64,000 nucleotides of DNA from Aphrophora alni (GCA_963513935.1 OY740765.1:71148253-71212252); one strand, 5' to 3'. Shown: positions 35,280 to 46,719, counted from the first letter of the stretch. Made by a program: numbers and translations. Notes: generated from the sequence alone by a model not told the origin.

Positions 35280-35490
35280 TTTTTTCTGTTAGTGTGGTTT
35301 GTTGTTTAGTGTATTGTGTGTGGTATGTAGTATATTGTGTATTGTGTAGTGTATCGTATGTGGTATGGTGTTGTATTGTGTGTGGTGTTATAATATAGTG
35401 TATTGAGTATATTTAGTGTGTGTGTGTGTGTGTGTATGTGTGTGTCTGCGCGCGTGCGTGCGTGCGAGCGCGTGTGTGTGTGGGGGGGGG
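35280..35490. repeat. GT-rich low-complexity and (TG)n tract
   Basis: Irregular GTGTATTGTGTGTGGTATGT-type repeats run to 35410. A TG run, a GCGTGCGTGCG segment and nine or more G at about 35483 follow. Frames here are artefacts. Confidence 0.85.
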
Positions 35491-35544
35491 TGTTCCTACG
35501 CTATGTTTGACCCTTTTCATGTTTGTCATGCTAGGTTTTTTCGC

Positions 35545-35615
35545 TTGAAAACAAGAGTTGATAAAAACGACCGAAACGTCGTGCATTATAAACAATCCAA
35601 AATATGACATTGCGG
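35545..35615 (+). repeat. possible retroelement tail with CGAAACGTCG
   Basis: GAGTTGATAAAAACGACCGA then AACGTCGTGC resembles the CTGATGATG...GAAACG phrase that often follows the coding part of Penelope-like or related retroelements. A similar phrase lies at 48843-48900. Confidence 0.3.
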
Positions 35616-35809
35616 AATATAGTTTGTCTTTCTCACATAAAGAACGACGTAGAAAAGACGTAGTATAAAGAAAGATATTCGACGTGTAAAAAAAATCGAT
35701 TTTGAGGTGTTTGCTATATATCCGTTTTAACGTCCCAAAATAGTTTTTTTTTTTTTTTTTTTTTTTCAATAATTGAAAATTTTGGGATTGCTGCCATATT
35801 AAAAAAAAG

Positions 35810-36215
35810 TTACAATTTTTCTCCAAATCAGCTATAACAATTTTGGTAAAATTTTGCTGAAGTAAATCGTCAAGGACCCAAATAAACTATTTTGATCGCA
35901 ATGTCTCCAAAACTGTCAATTCATGAGTTATCGGTAAAAAACAAAAAATCTGCCATGGGACGTAATTTGAGAAATTACGTATTTTATAACAATAAAATAT
36001 GTAATTTCTCAAAAACAGCTCTACCGTACTGATTTTAGTCAAACTTTAAGGAAGTATGAAAATATTACGGTTGAGAAAAAAATTACCAAAAACAAAATTA
36101 AGTGTTAAAAACTCAATTTTAAGCCAATGCTAATCTCTCTGAAAATGTATTTATGGCGCAAGGGAAACAATTTTAGATCCTTATTTAATTTTTTTTAAGA
36201 CTTTCACCTAATAAT
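35810..36215 (-). repeat. interspersed repeat family A, near-complete
   Basis: It contains AAGGACCCAAATAAACTATT, CAATGTCTCCAAAACTGTCA, ATTCATGAGTTATCGGTAAA and, further right, TTTATGGCGCAAGGGAAACA then AGATCCTTATTTAA. All are complements, in reverse order, of blocks in the 40685-41115 copy. Confidence 0.6.
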
Positions 36216-36654
36216 AGACAACTACCGAACTGATATTTTTAATAACTAATCAATTTGGTTAGTTTTTATTTAGTTTCAGTGATAGGTGAGTGAGAATGTA
36301 CGTTCACTGTTTATTTGTAGTACAGTAGTATAAACATCGGAATATATTGATAAATATATATATAAACAATATATTTAGGAATATATTGATATTTTCTAAA
36401 AACGTGGGACCTAGAAAACAAACCTTAATCTAGCTTTACAATAATCTAGCCAAATGAGATTAAAAACATAAACCACACAGATTAACGACAAAACTTAAGT
36501 TTTCATTCCATTGCCACATTGATAACAGACTACAGAACAATTTCCGATAGAGATAATGTTTATCTATCTATAACATAAATTATGCGAGAGTAAGACCAGA
36601 CTATCATTTTCTCTCCTGTAAATAAGACACAAGGACAATATATTATTTGTTAAT

Positions 36655-36780
36655 TCTACCATGCCTACGGTAACTAATGGACAAGCGTGCTCTTTTTGTG
36701 ACGTCACAGCGCGAGAAGTGAACACACTGGCGCCCAAACTGAGCTCTGCGGGGGACCTGGGACGCCACGAAAGTTGCATA
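36655..36780. promoter_or_regulatory. GC-rich patch with TGACGTCA and a PBS-like motif
   Basis: A 120-bp patch richer in GC than its surroundings holds the palindrome TGACGTCA at about 36697, the CREB-type site, and TGGCGCCCAA at 36730. The latter is what a retroelement primer-binding site for tRNA-Lys begins with. Either a decayed LTR boundary or a host regulatory patch would fit. No LTR pair was found. Confidence 0.3.
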
Positions 36781-36987
36781 GTTTCACTGAAATAATAGAC
36801 TACTTTCTAAATTTAGATAAAAAGGAAGAACACAGTGTACACTGTATATGAAAATTTTTATCACTAGAATGCGTATTTACAAATTGGTCAAAACGTCATT
36901 TAGGAACATGGTTGGAAAAACCTTTCAATTCATTTTACTTCCAAACAAAAAGTTTATAAAATTAAAACAACAGAATGTTACTTTTTC

Positions 36988-37462
36988 TTAGCAAGTGATC
37001 CGCATATTTCTACTGCGGTAGGAAAAATACACTTTCTTAACTAGGAAACTTGTGTGACATCTTTGAAAGTTAAATGCGAAGAAACTTTTAATATAGGGAG
37101 TCGACATACACATTTTAAAGTCGGTCGAATCTTTAGCTTTCAAAATAAAATTGAATGGCACAGATCGATTTCCCTTGTTGCAGTAGTTTGTAATCTCCAA
37201 TGAACTAGTTTTCAATCTGTTTCTGAAGAGCACTTCACAATAAACTGGTTTGAATACTTTAGAAAAAGATAATATCGACACGTTTACACGAATTCAAGGT
37301 CCATTCAGGGCCAAAGTTAAATGTAATTGTACTTCTGTAGAAGAAATTGTTACTGTGCTATCTTGCTACAATACATTGACGGCAAAATTTGGGAGCAGAG
37401 CGTGCGAACTAACTGACTTTTGGATATCAGTAAAAGACAAATATCTGCTGCTAAATTGTTAA
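36988..37462. other. unassigned open frames on both strands
   Basis: A 70-residue plus-strand frame (37250-37462) contains RIQGPFRAKVKCNCTSVEEI then VTVLSCYNTLTAKFGSRACE. Its CNC spacing and composition look protein-like, but I recognise no family. A 97-residue minus-strand frame (36988-37281) overlaps only its start. This could be a single exon or a transposon piece. Confidence 0.2.
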
Positions 37463-38000
37463 TTTCTTCGAATCTTAATTCCATTTGCGAAGTAATTTTG
37501 GTAGGTGAAAGTGATAAAAAGCAAGTATTGTATAGCAAATATACAAATTAAAGTAAAACAGGATATCAAGTAGAGGCCTCTAATTTGATTCGACGATTTT
37601 CGGAAATCCCTATTACGATTTATTTATTCAATGATATGAATGATGCAATTTTTCAAATAATGTGATAATTTATTGTTTGTTTTAGATAAATTATTTGTTA
37701 TTAATAAGTGTTTCATTATTTTGGTTGTTGTTAATTTAACAAACCTACTGCACCAAACTATCATCTAGGAATATGTTCCGACTTTGGGCACCGTGGAAAA
37801 ATCCTACTACCTTAAGGGCGCCGAGAATCGAAAATGTTTAGGCGTATGTAACGCATTGCGTTTGGTAATTCAGTTGTAATAAACTAATAACCCCGAGAAG
37901 TTATCTTAGATGCGTTTATTACTGGTTGCTTAATACCAATCCCATATTTAGCCTAACCTTGAGTATTGCAATAAGTCTATAAAGAATGTTCCTAAAAAGG

Positions 38001-38547
38001 CGAAATGACTATTCATTTTAGGATTATTACATCAAAACGAAAAAAAAATCAAATAAACATATAGTCGAATTCCCTTTCATTATCCGTCTATCCGCCATTT
38101 TGTTCTTAAAAAAAATAATTAACTCTAGAAATAGATAAGATATTGTGTTCAGATTTGGTATAAGGATTTTGTACGTTACGTTTTACAAATGTACCAAACA
38201 CAAAGACTTTACTTTATAATTTTCAAAATGGTGGACGTTTAAAACTTTTAACGTCGAATATCTACAAAACCATTAACTTTATAAATAAATATTTAACGGA
38301 AGCCATTTTGAACATCATAAAAATAAAGTATTTGTGTTTGGTATACTTGTAAAATGTAACAATGCTTATGCCAAATCTGAACTCAATATCTTATCTATTT
38401 CTGGAGTTATAGGCCCTAATAGTTTTTTTTTTTGTAAAAGAACAAAGTGGCGGATAGACAGATAACTAAGCGAAATTCGTCTATATGTATTTAACATTTT
38501 TTGTTCATTATGATGTATATAATCCGCAAATGAATAGTCAGTTTACT
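38001..38547. mobile_element. foldback element (family D), ~240-bp arms
   Basis: ACTATTCATTTTAGGATTAT near 38008 pairs with ATAATCCGCAAATGAATAGT near 38518. CGTCTATCCGCCATTTTGTT near 38085 pairs with ACAAAGTGGCGGATAGACAG near 38442. GTACCAAACACAAAGACTTT pairs with AAAGTATTTGTGTTTGGTAT. The arms run to about 38235 and from about 38296. No gene lies inside, so this is a non-autonomous element. Related half-copies lie at 54230-54330 and 57960-58700. Confidence 0.8.
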
Positions 38548-38689
38548 TTGATCGGGACAATCTGTGTATACAGTGTGGGAAAAGATATGGAAACGGCTTC
38601 ATATCTTTGGTTCTGCACAAGTTAGAAAAACGCGGGACAAGTTGTATCTACAAAGGTTTATTATTACATATAGATTGTTCCATAATAGC

Positions 38690-39405
38690 ACAAAAAGTTA
38701 TCTTTTGTAACTATAGAAAGTAGAGTTGTTTCTCATAACAAATGAGCACGGGTTCATCTGTGTTAAATTAATATAGCTTGAGATGTAGGCCTAACTCCAC
38801 AATTTAAACGTAAATTTCCATGAAATAAATAAATTACCTACTACATTTACTTCTGACATTTAAGACAAACCATCTGCAACTATAGAAAGTAGAGTTGTTT
38901 CTCATTACAAATTACGGGTTCATCTGTGTTAATATCCTTAGGTACAAGTTGACAAATTAAACGTAAACTTCTTTAAAATAAATAAATTACTTAAAATATA
39001 TATTTTTGGACATTCAAGACAAAATGCATCTGCAACTATAGTATAAGATTAGTTATTGTATAGTTGTTTGTCAAGAAACAACTATTGTATAGTATAAGTA
39101 TAGTTGTTTGTCAAGAAAAGGAGCACGGGCACATCTGTGTTAGGTTAATATATCCTGAGATATAGCTCCACAATTTAAACGTAAACTTCCTGAATATAAA
39201 TATATTACCTACCGGTACTACTTATTTTTCTGGACATATAAGAAAAAGAGCATCTGCAATTATAGAAAGTAGAATGTTTGTGAACAAAACTGAGCACGGG
39301 GTTATGTGTGTTAGGTTAATATATCCTGAGATATAACTCCACAGTTTAAACTTAAGCTTCTTTAAAATAAATAAATTACCTACTACTTAGTATTAACATA
39401 TATTA
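38690..39405. repeat. degenerate tandem repeat, ~155-220 bp, about 4 copies
   Basis: Copies share CATCTGCAACTATAGAAAGT, AGAGTTGTTTCTCAT, GAGCACGGGTTCATCTGTGT, CTCCACAATTTAAACGTAAA and AAATAAATAAATTACCTACTA. Starts lie near 38710, 38875, 39027 and 39250. The third copy has an internal duplication of AGTATAGTTGTTTGTCAAGAA. Confidence 0.8.
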
Positions 39406-39409
39406 AGTT

Positions 39410-40670
39410 TAGCGTATATAATTAGATTAAATAATAATAAGGCTTAGTCAGGTAAGACAAATCGAAAAGAGTTGGGAAATTAAATCGGTGATTCAAGTTC
39501 CTCTGGGCAAGCCTCATCACGCACCCTTCCTAATATTAGAGTAGTGTTGATAAGTGTTATAAGTGGCTAAATGATACAGTTTTCACCCAAGGGCGACCTA
39601 CCAGTTACAAAATAAACAAATGACCTACTACTTATACAAGTAAAAATGTCATGTCTGAAAGTATACTAATTTGACGAGAAAAATAAGCTTCATTTGTAAT
39701 CGACTATATTTTAAATGACAATCCACAAAGTAATTTATTTTTTGTAAATTGATAAATTTTTTCATAGTATATTATTAGTAAGAAAAACAACATTATACTA
39801 ACAACTTTAAAAACAAAAAACATAAAAAAACTTATGACTTAAAAGATAGTTAAATATGATCGAAAATTGCATACGAGTATAAATCTAGTGGTCCCTTAGG
39901 CATTGCCCTTTTGGGATTTCTATCACTTTACTGCAACAAAAACAGTTTTTTAATTACTAGATTTTTTCTGTGCGGACAAAATAGCATGCGTAAACGATTG
40001 TATAAGACTTGAACACAGAACTTTCTTTGTTTCTATGTTATATTAATAATTTTAAAGTCTAAATTAATTAATATAATTAGTTTTTGAGTTTTAACTAACT
40101 TTAGTTTAGTTTGACAAACTTCATTTCAGAAACTTCGGTATGTGCGTATGAAAATGGTCTGGTCTTATCCCCCAATCCATTTTCAGTCTATACTGGTATC
40201 TACTCTTTTTTTTTGTTTCATTTAAAACAGCCAGATAACTTCTAATTAAAAACAAAATCGTGTTTAAAAACATAATAAACCCGATATGTATATTCAATAG
40301 TATAAGTAGATTTGTTTAGCCTTATTATTTACATTTACTATAATGATTTATTTTAGTTTTAAAAATTCTGTATTTCATAAATTAATTATATGCTCTTAAC
40401 TAACCTAATTTAAAGTACTTTATTTTTGTTGGATATTAATTATGTTACTACATTTGGCAATATATCGTGTGAATCATTTAAAATGAGTGAACAAACATGA
40501 TTTTTACCTGTAACACAAGAAAGTTTTAACCTTGGAGGAGATTTCATGGTCCGGGGAAGAGCTAATTGCCTACACCCACTGGAGCCATTTTTCCTAGTTG
40601 ACACTTTTCAGAATTTTAGAAAATGTTTGGTTTATTTACAGGTGTACTTTTCTATAGAAATTTAGGCTTT
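39410..40670. other. no gene seen
   Basis: Very AT-rich non-coding sequence. Confidence 0.4.
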
Positions 40671-40684
40671 TATGAGCAAAAATA

Positions 40685-41115
40685 AACGGTGCAAAAATAT
40701 TGCACAAACTTTCTCACTCACCCTTGCTTAAAACCATAATAAAAACTAACCATCCCCAAAAATTTCAGTTCAGTAGTTGTCCATTAAAAAGTGAAAATGA
40801 CCCATGGACGCCATCTATGTAAAAAATATTTATATATTTAAATAAGGATCTGAAAGTTGCTTCGTTTGTGCCGTAAATCGTATTTATAAACAAGCGTTTG
40901 AGTCATTAATCTTCATATTTGACTAAAATTTGAATGAAATCGATAGAGACAATTTTGAGAAATTATTTTAAAAATTGTTTTTATTTTTACTTATAACTAA
41001 CGAACCGGCATTTTTGGAGAGATGGCGACCATTACGTGTTATTTGGGTCCTTAGAGGGTACATTTAATTAAAGCCGAGTTTGAGAAAACCGTAATTTTAT
41101 GTGTTTTTTATGGAA
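40685..41115 (+). repeat. interspersed repeat family A, near-complete
   Basis: Blocks in order: GCAAAAATATTGCACAAACT, TCAGTTCAGTAGTTGTCCAT, TTTAAATAAGGATCTGAAAG, TTAATCTTCATATTTGACTA, ACCGGCATTTTTGGAGAGAT, then TTTGGGTCCTTAGAGGG. The same order occurs at 5385-5905. Confidence 0.65.
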
Positions 41116-41400
41116 AACTTATAATTGAAGTCTCATATATAAATAAGGTGGGCAAGCCTAACAGTCAAACCAGTTTAGAAATAAGGAAAAAAACTAATAA
41201 AAAACTGGAAATAAAATACCTCCACGTTAAGTAAGGCTGTATTCTGTTTAATTCACCGCAAAGAGTGACTACAAGGTCACACCCTAACTTCAGAAAGAGG
41301 GAACAAAAGGTTGTCCACCCAGATCAAATTTTAGGTTATATATCACCACGTTGACAATAAACCCCAATTTGTTAGTTGAATATTGTATGATCTCAGTACT

Positions 41401-42075
41401 ATAACTCAGTGTCAGTCATTACTTGTGCTATTTTGCACTTTTGTACATATTCTTCAGTTCAATTCAATGTCAGTTTTTCTTTGTGTTATTGCACAGTTCT
41501 GTTGACTGTCCTGATCACTTTTGTACATATTCTTCAGTACATCTCGGTGTTAGTCATTACTTGTGTAATTGTGGAGTTCTGTTGACTGTCCTGATCACTT
41601 TTGTACATATTCTTCAGTACATCTCGGTGTCAATCATTACTTGTGTAATTGTGGAGTTCTGTTGACTGTCCTGATCACTTTTGTACATATTCTTCAGTTT
41701 AACTTAGTATCAGTCATTTCTTGTGTTTATTGTGGACTTTCCCGATCACTTTTGTACATATTCTTCAGTTCAACTCAATGTCAGTAATTCCTTGTGTTAT
41801 TGCACAGTTCTGTTGACTTTCCTGATCACTTTTGTACATATTCTTCAGTTTAACTTAGTATCAGTAATTCCTTGTGTTATTGTGGACTTTCCTGATCACT
41901 TTTGTACATACTCTCCAATTCAATTCAGTGTCATTCATTCCTTGTGTTATTGTTGAGTTCTTTTCACTTTCCTGATCACTTTTGTACATAGTCTCCAGTT
42001 CAACTCAGTGTCAGTCATTTCTTGTGTTATTGTGAATTTCTCATGACTTTCTTGATCACTTTTGTACATATTCCT
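41401..42075. repeat. 80-bp tandem repeat, about 9 copies
   Basis: TTGTACATAT starts at 41441, 41521, 41601, 41681, 41752, 41832, 41902, 41982 and 42062. The units are therefore 80 bp, with two of 70-71 bp. Each unit has TTCTTCAGTTCAACTCAGTG, TCAGTCATTCCTTGTGTTAT, TGTGGAGTTCTGTTGACTTT and CCTGATCACTTTTGTACATA. The short units lack a CTGTTGA-type segment. Open frames through it are by-products. Confidence 0.95.
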
Positions 42076-42079
42076 AGTT

Positions 42080-42588
42080 GGCTTTAACCGTTCAGACCTA
42101 GTTTTATTACTAGATTACTTTCATACGCTATGTTTGTCATGAACTCGATTTGTCACTTGATCCATACTCTTGAAAAATTTTGTAGTAATTTGTATAAATA
42201 CACGGTGGCAAATATTACACGACGGCCATTCCCTCCGGTGAAAATGAACCAACGATCTGCCGTCTTAGATGGACACATATGTCAAAATCGACGCAAGTGA
42301 TTTCGTTCGCCCGAACTCTGTGGTTATGAAAATGTTTATAGTCCGTAGATAAAACAAAATTAATAAACTCAAATAAATTGAGAAAAATCAAAATTAAATG
42401 AACCCTGAAAACTTGAGTTCACATATGCACCTTAGTGAGACTGCCGTTGAATTTTAGCTCAAATGATTTTCCAGTTTATAGATTCCCAAGAAATCTTATA
42501 TGAATTGAAAATCAAATAGAATCTACTCCAATTAATATGATATCAAGGAACAGAAGACAAGTTCGTCTGCTCAAAGCATTACTTTTCC
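42080..42588. other. no gene seen
   Basis: Mixed-composition non-coding sequence. Confidence 0.4.
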
Positions 42589-42589
42589 T

Positions 42590-42850
42590 CTTGTTTAAAG
42601 GCGAAAACCCTCTCGGTCATCATCGCCTTGTAAAAAAGTAAAAAAGGAATATAAAATAAAAAGCCTTTGAATACACTAACTTCAGGATCGTAAGAGAACA
42701 CGAGTGGTCAAGAGATCTGATAATAAAGATGAAAGAGAGGGATCTAATCCAAGACTACATGAAAAATGTGTAGATACAGCTAAAGTCCCTCGGTACTCCC
42801 ACGCCCGTACTCACCGAGTGAGTCTCTGAGGGCGCTGCTGCCCAAAGCAA
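42590..42850 (+). repeat. interspersed repeat family B, fullest copy
   Basis: Blocks in order: AACCCTCTCGGTCATCATCG, an AT-rich linker, GGTCAAGAGATCTGATAATA, AAGATGAAAGAGAGGGATCT, AATCCAAGACTACATGAAAA, TGTGTAGATACAGC, GTCCCTCGGTACTCCCACG, then GAGTCTCTGAGGGC. About 260 bp. Confidence 0.75.
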
Positions 42851-42854
42851 GTTA

Positions 42855-43570
42855 TGATGCTCAGGTCATAATTCTTTTTATTCTGTTGTAGCCTATATGC
42901 ACGACAATCTTCACTATTTTAATAATTATCATATTAGTGCTAATATATTTGAATAGTAGATCGAGAACAAAGAGGAGACTACTGAGTTTCACTTAAAGAT
43001 TGCCACACATTATTTTTGCTAATAAAAAAAAAGTTTTGATTTTTAACTAATATTGATTGTATTTTCCAAAAAATTAAATCGGAACACAAGTTGATATTTA
43101 ATTAGATTTTTTCCAACAGCTGATGCTACCAACAACGCCATTTACAAAATCTATTCACTCGCGTATTTATTCCGTACCAAGTTCCCAACAAAACACAACA
43201 CAAATTAAATTAATTGACCATTGTTATTTTCCCAGTTCACATGGCATGAGGTCGCACGAAGTAGGCCATTAGTAGCACTAGACCTAGAGATAATTAAATT
43301 GTATATCGTACCATATAGATAATATGCAATTGAGTTATAACAATGTGTATATGCAAACTGTAACGCGTACAAACGGTAAGACATGGAAGTCAGTCGAGAC
43401 TTCAAAATACAGAAAAAATTAGCCTTTTATTATTTCACTTATAAAATCATATCTGAGCGGTTTTCTTGAAGATTTTAGACCTCGGGATGGATGTTATAAT
43501 AAAGATCAAATTAGACTGAACGCCATCTCACCATTTCCGTTTACAATCTCCATCAGCAAAATAGAGATTA
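42855..43570. other. no gene seen
   Basis: AT-rich non-coding sequence. The frame at 43205-43405 is not recognisable. Confidence 0.4.
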
Positions 43571-43574
43571 TGTA

Positions 43575-43895
43575 CAGAGTGATTCAAATTTGCGCGGCAA
43601 TATTTCGGAAACTGATTCTATAAATATAAAACTTTATAAAATATTATGTCCGAAAAAGCTTCGTTTTCGAGTTACGGTTAGCGAAATATTTCGCCGATTT
43701 GTTGATCAAAAACTGAAATAAATCTATTATGTCAGTACGGCTTCATTTCACTCTTGGAGCAGAAATCAAGGCGAAATATTTCACTAACCATAAGCGTTTT
43801 CAGACATATATTAATTATTTATAAGCAGATTTTTCATATTTTCTTCAGCTAGAATCGGTTTCAAAAATATTGCCCTAATATATTGGATCACCTTG
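43575..43895. mobile_element. 321-bp mariner-type MITE with TA duplication
   Basis: The left end CAGAGTGATTCAAATTTG and the complement of the right end, CAAGGTGATCCAATATAT, pair. They continue through GGCAATATTTCGGAAACTGA against GGCAATATTTTTGAAACCGA and through GGTTAGCGAAATATTTCGCC. TA flanks both sides (43573-43574 and 43896-43897). There is no coding content. Confidence 0.85.
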
Positions 43896-43899
43896 TATA

Positions 43900-44800
43900 C
43901 ACATATATTCAGGTGAAATTGAACGGCCGTTATGTTATATTGTACGGATTGAATTAAAGGTTAGTTATGTATTACGAGAACTGAATGTTATTTTTCTCTC
44001 TTCTCTACTCTCTTGCATATAGAGTAGTCTACTTAAAATAGTGTACAGACAAAAACATGAACTTCCAAATATTTGTAACTGTTTTGCTGGACCATGCCAT
44101 ATCTGTCACCTGTTTTCTTTCTATACATTAAGCTGTTACTGCAATCAGTTAAGTTAAAATATTTGACTAAAAGAAAACTAAATTATACAAGCCAGGAACA
44201 ATGAATGTAAAACAAGAACATTTTCAAAGTCCCCTATGATTAATCTTGCGCAACAGCCGCCATCTTAGAAAATGACTGACGTTTATCGCTCATAAATCGG
44301 TAACCAAATGAGAAAGCCTAAACAACGATATTGTAATGAATTATCTAGGTCGTAAAAAAAACATGTTGATATATATAAAACTTTTAACGATCAGGAGGTA
44401 TCAACTCTGACGTCACCGTACGTTTACATTTTCAGATAATAAACATTGGAAGTGGTCATTTTGTGAACCGTACTGAGTATTCCAAAAGTACGAACCTCAT
44501 CCATAATTTTTGAACGGATTGAAAAACAAAAATGAAACTTTAAGAACATCCTTGGATAAATAAGAAATGCTTTAAAAAAAATGTCGACCCCAACCCCCTG
44601 GGGGGATCCTGAGGGGAGAAAAATACATAATGATAAACTTTCGTGGAGGTCGACTTGAGTGTTATGTACAACACTTATTTTAAAAAGGTTCGATAATATA
44701 TAGGCACAAAACTTTGAAGGGCTTACTATAAACTAATTTGAGAACCTTTTAAGATAGCAACACCAATCTTGTCTAAATTAGTCTCATAACTTGTTTTGTT
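43900..44800. other. no gene seen
   Basis: AT-rich sequence, with a C/G-rich patch CCCCAACCCCCTGGGGGGAT near 44590 between two GTCGAC sites. Confidence 0.4.
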
Positions 44801-44809
44801 TAGCTTGGG

Positions 44810-45070
44810 TTATCCAAATGTTGATAACTTTCTCATCTTCCACAAGGGTAGATAAGATCCAATTAATTGATTCTTGATAAAACATCTTGATATCTTTAAA
44901 CATGGAATTCCACCAAGAACCATCGGTCTCAACAGTAAAGATTCTTGATAGTTACTTTTGAAATTGATCTTAATAATAGATACTAATAAATCGGACAGAC
45001 ATTTTTTCTTATTACCGTAAATAAACAAAGTTTGAAAATAAGAAACAGGTTCCACATTTTGGAACACTGT
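44810..45070 (-). repeat. interspersed segment shared with 54395-54480
   Basis: Minus-strand TTCCAAAATGTGGAACCTGT, TTCTTATTTTCAAACTTTG, TTTATTTACGGTAATAAGAA match plus-strand 54402-54462 closely. The 85-residue open frame here is probably part of this repeat rather than a gene. Confidence 0.5.
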
Positions 45071-45558
45071 AAATACAGAATGTACCGATTATGTTCTATT
45101 TTACTGTATTGTGGTAATCATTTTAGGCATTTAAAACTCTTTTAAGTAACTCAATATTTGGGGTATCTGCCATAACAATAAAAAACTCAATTATTTATGT
45201 TTTCTCAAAATCGGATGAGATGGGTAAATAGGTTTTACTAATTTCAAATCAAGAGGAAAATACCAAAATTAGGCTTGACCGCTGTCGTCCAACCATGGTT
45301 CATTTACACTTTCTGACAAACATTCGGAATTTTCTGAGAAGTAGTTAGTTACGAATACTTTATTCATTCTGGATTGTCATTGAGTTTCTTCCTTAGTTTC
45401 TGGAAGAAGGTTTGTTCATGAAGAGGACCGCTACTCGTAAACAATTTTCTATTGACATAAATAGAAGAAACAAAACCTAGCCTGACAGAACAGCTTCAAC
45501 GTTGTTGTCGTGGACAGTATTTTATCAGTAACAGAAATAATGTGGAACCAGTAGAGAT

Positions 45559-45669
45559 TTGTTAGATTGCTACTTATGTGAATTCATATGGCACCGTAGG
45601 TACAATGATGAAGATCTGTTTGACACATTTTGGAAGGATATCAATGTATATTGGGCTCCAGAACAATAA
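45559..45669 (+). pseudogene. ISXO2/Merlin-like transposase C-terminal remnant
   Basis: One frame reads LLDCYLCEFIWHRRYNDEDL then FDTFWKDINVYWAPEQ and a stop. The pattern (L..YL.EF.WR.R......F......I...YP) is the end of ISXO2-like (Merlin superfamily) transposases, an assignment made from memory. Upstream sequence has stops in all frames and the DDE core was not recognised, so this is a fragment. The surrounding DNA gives no clear ends. Confidence 0.42.
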
Positions 45670-45944
45670 AGTGTGTATTCATATATTATGTACAAAGTAG
45701 GTTAGGGAACATTCTGGGTGCCACTGTTTGAGTGGCTGTTTTCTTCTTGGACAGGCCCGAAATTCATCTGGTTTCTTCCTTTAAAATGTTCTAAAACCGT
45801 AGATTCAACTTAACTATAATTCGGGGAAAATTTAGTGTCACTGGCCATTGCGATTTAATATAGGATAAAGTAGGCCTGTACTAGTATAATGCCATGTAAT
45901 CTATGACAAATAAAAAGCAATGCAGTATCTAAATAATGCAGTAA

Positions 45945-46430
45945 AGCCCCCCTTAAACACCACATGGTTTAATATGAAATAAAGAATTCATACATACAGA
46001 AGAATACATAAAAAATACACAACTGTACATATTGCGCACACTTTAGTGATTTTGATCACACAAGCTTCGTTTAACTTGGCAAATAATAAATGGTTTAATA
46101 GAATGTTTGCGAGTAAAGTTGAGTCATTAGCCCGTTGAGATTCGAAAAAGAGTAGGCTGTAACTACGCATATTATAACAAGGCGTATTGAGAACTCTGGA
46201 TAGTAGAGTAAACTAGTATCCCTTAAACACAGCACGTTTCAATAAGAAATAAAAAAGCCATAGACATTGCTCACAGTTTCTTGATTACGTTCACACAAGC
46301 CTACTTTTAACTAGACAATATTTGTAGTAAATCTAACGATTAATCCGTTGAAATTCGAAATATTATAGGCTACAAATTTGCAGCGCATTCTATAACATGT
46401 ATAATGAAAACAGAAGAATATTTAAACAGC
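45945..46430. repeat. degenerate ~240-bp tandem repeat, first block
   Basis: Two units begin CCCTTAAACAC(C/A)..CA(T/C)G(G/T)TT.AATA. They share ATTGC.CACA.TTT..TGAT, TCACACAAGC.T, CGTTGA.ATTCGAAA and a GCTAC/GCTGTAAC segment followed by CGCAT.TTATAAC. Confidence 0.6.
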
Positions 46431-46436
46431 TATTTT

Positions 46437-46719
46437 CCTTACTTCCCAATGTTGAAACAAGATAAAAATGTAAGTAGGTATAGTCTATAATGTGTAAATA
46501 ACTAATGTATGACTACAAATAGAACAAATAATTTTATAAGCTATTTAATTCCTTACTTAGATTATTCTACACTACTACCTTACTGAGCTTACATTAGATT
46601 CTAGCAAGTTTTTATTCGGGGCACAAATTATTTGTTTTATTTGTAGTCCTACATTAGTATTTACACATCCTAGACTATGCCTACTTACATTTTATCTTGA
46701 CTCAACAATGGGAAGTACG
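46437..46719. mobile_element. foldback element, ~97-bp arms
   Basis: CTTACTTCCCAATGTTGAAA, CAAGATAAAAATGTAAGTAG, GTATAGTCTATAATGTGTAA, ATGTATGACTACAAATAGAA (46438-46535) pair with the segment 46625-46719. The spacer is about 90 bp. The arms are highly similar. The element interrupts the 240-bp tandem repeat. Confidence 0.85.

Noticed and set aside
35413..35826. 137-codon minus-strand frame
   Set aside because: It joins a TG tract, a T-run and non-coding DNA, with no recognisable motif.
41423..41956. Overlapping frames repeating HFCTYSSV-like peptides
   Set aside because: They are by-products of the 80-bp tandem repeat; the reading frame shifts with each 80-bp step.
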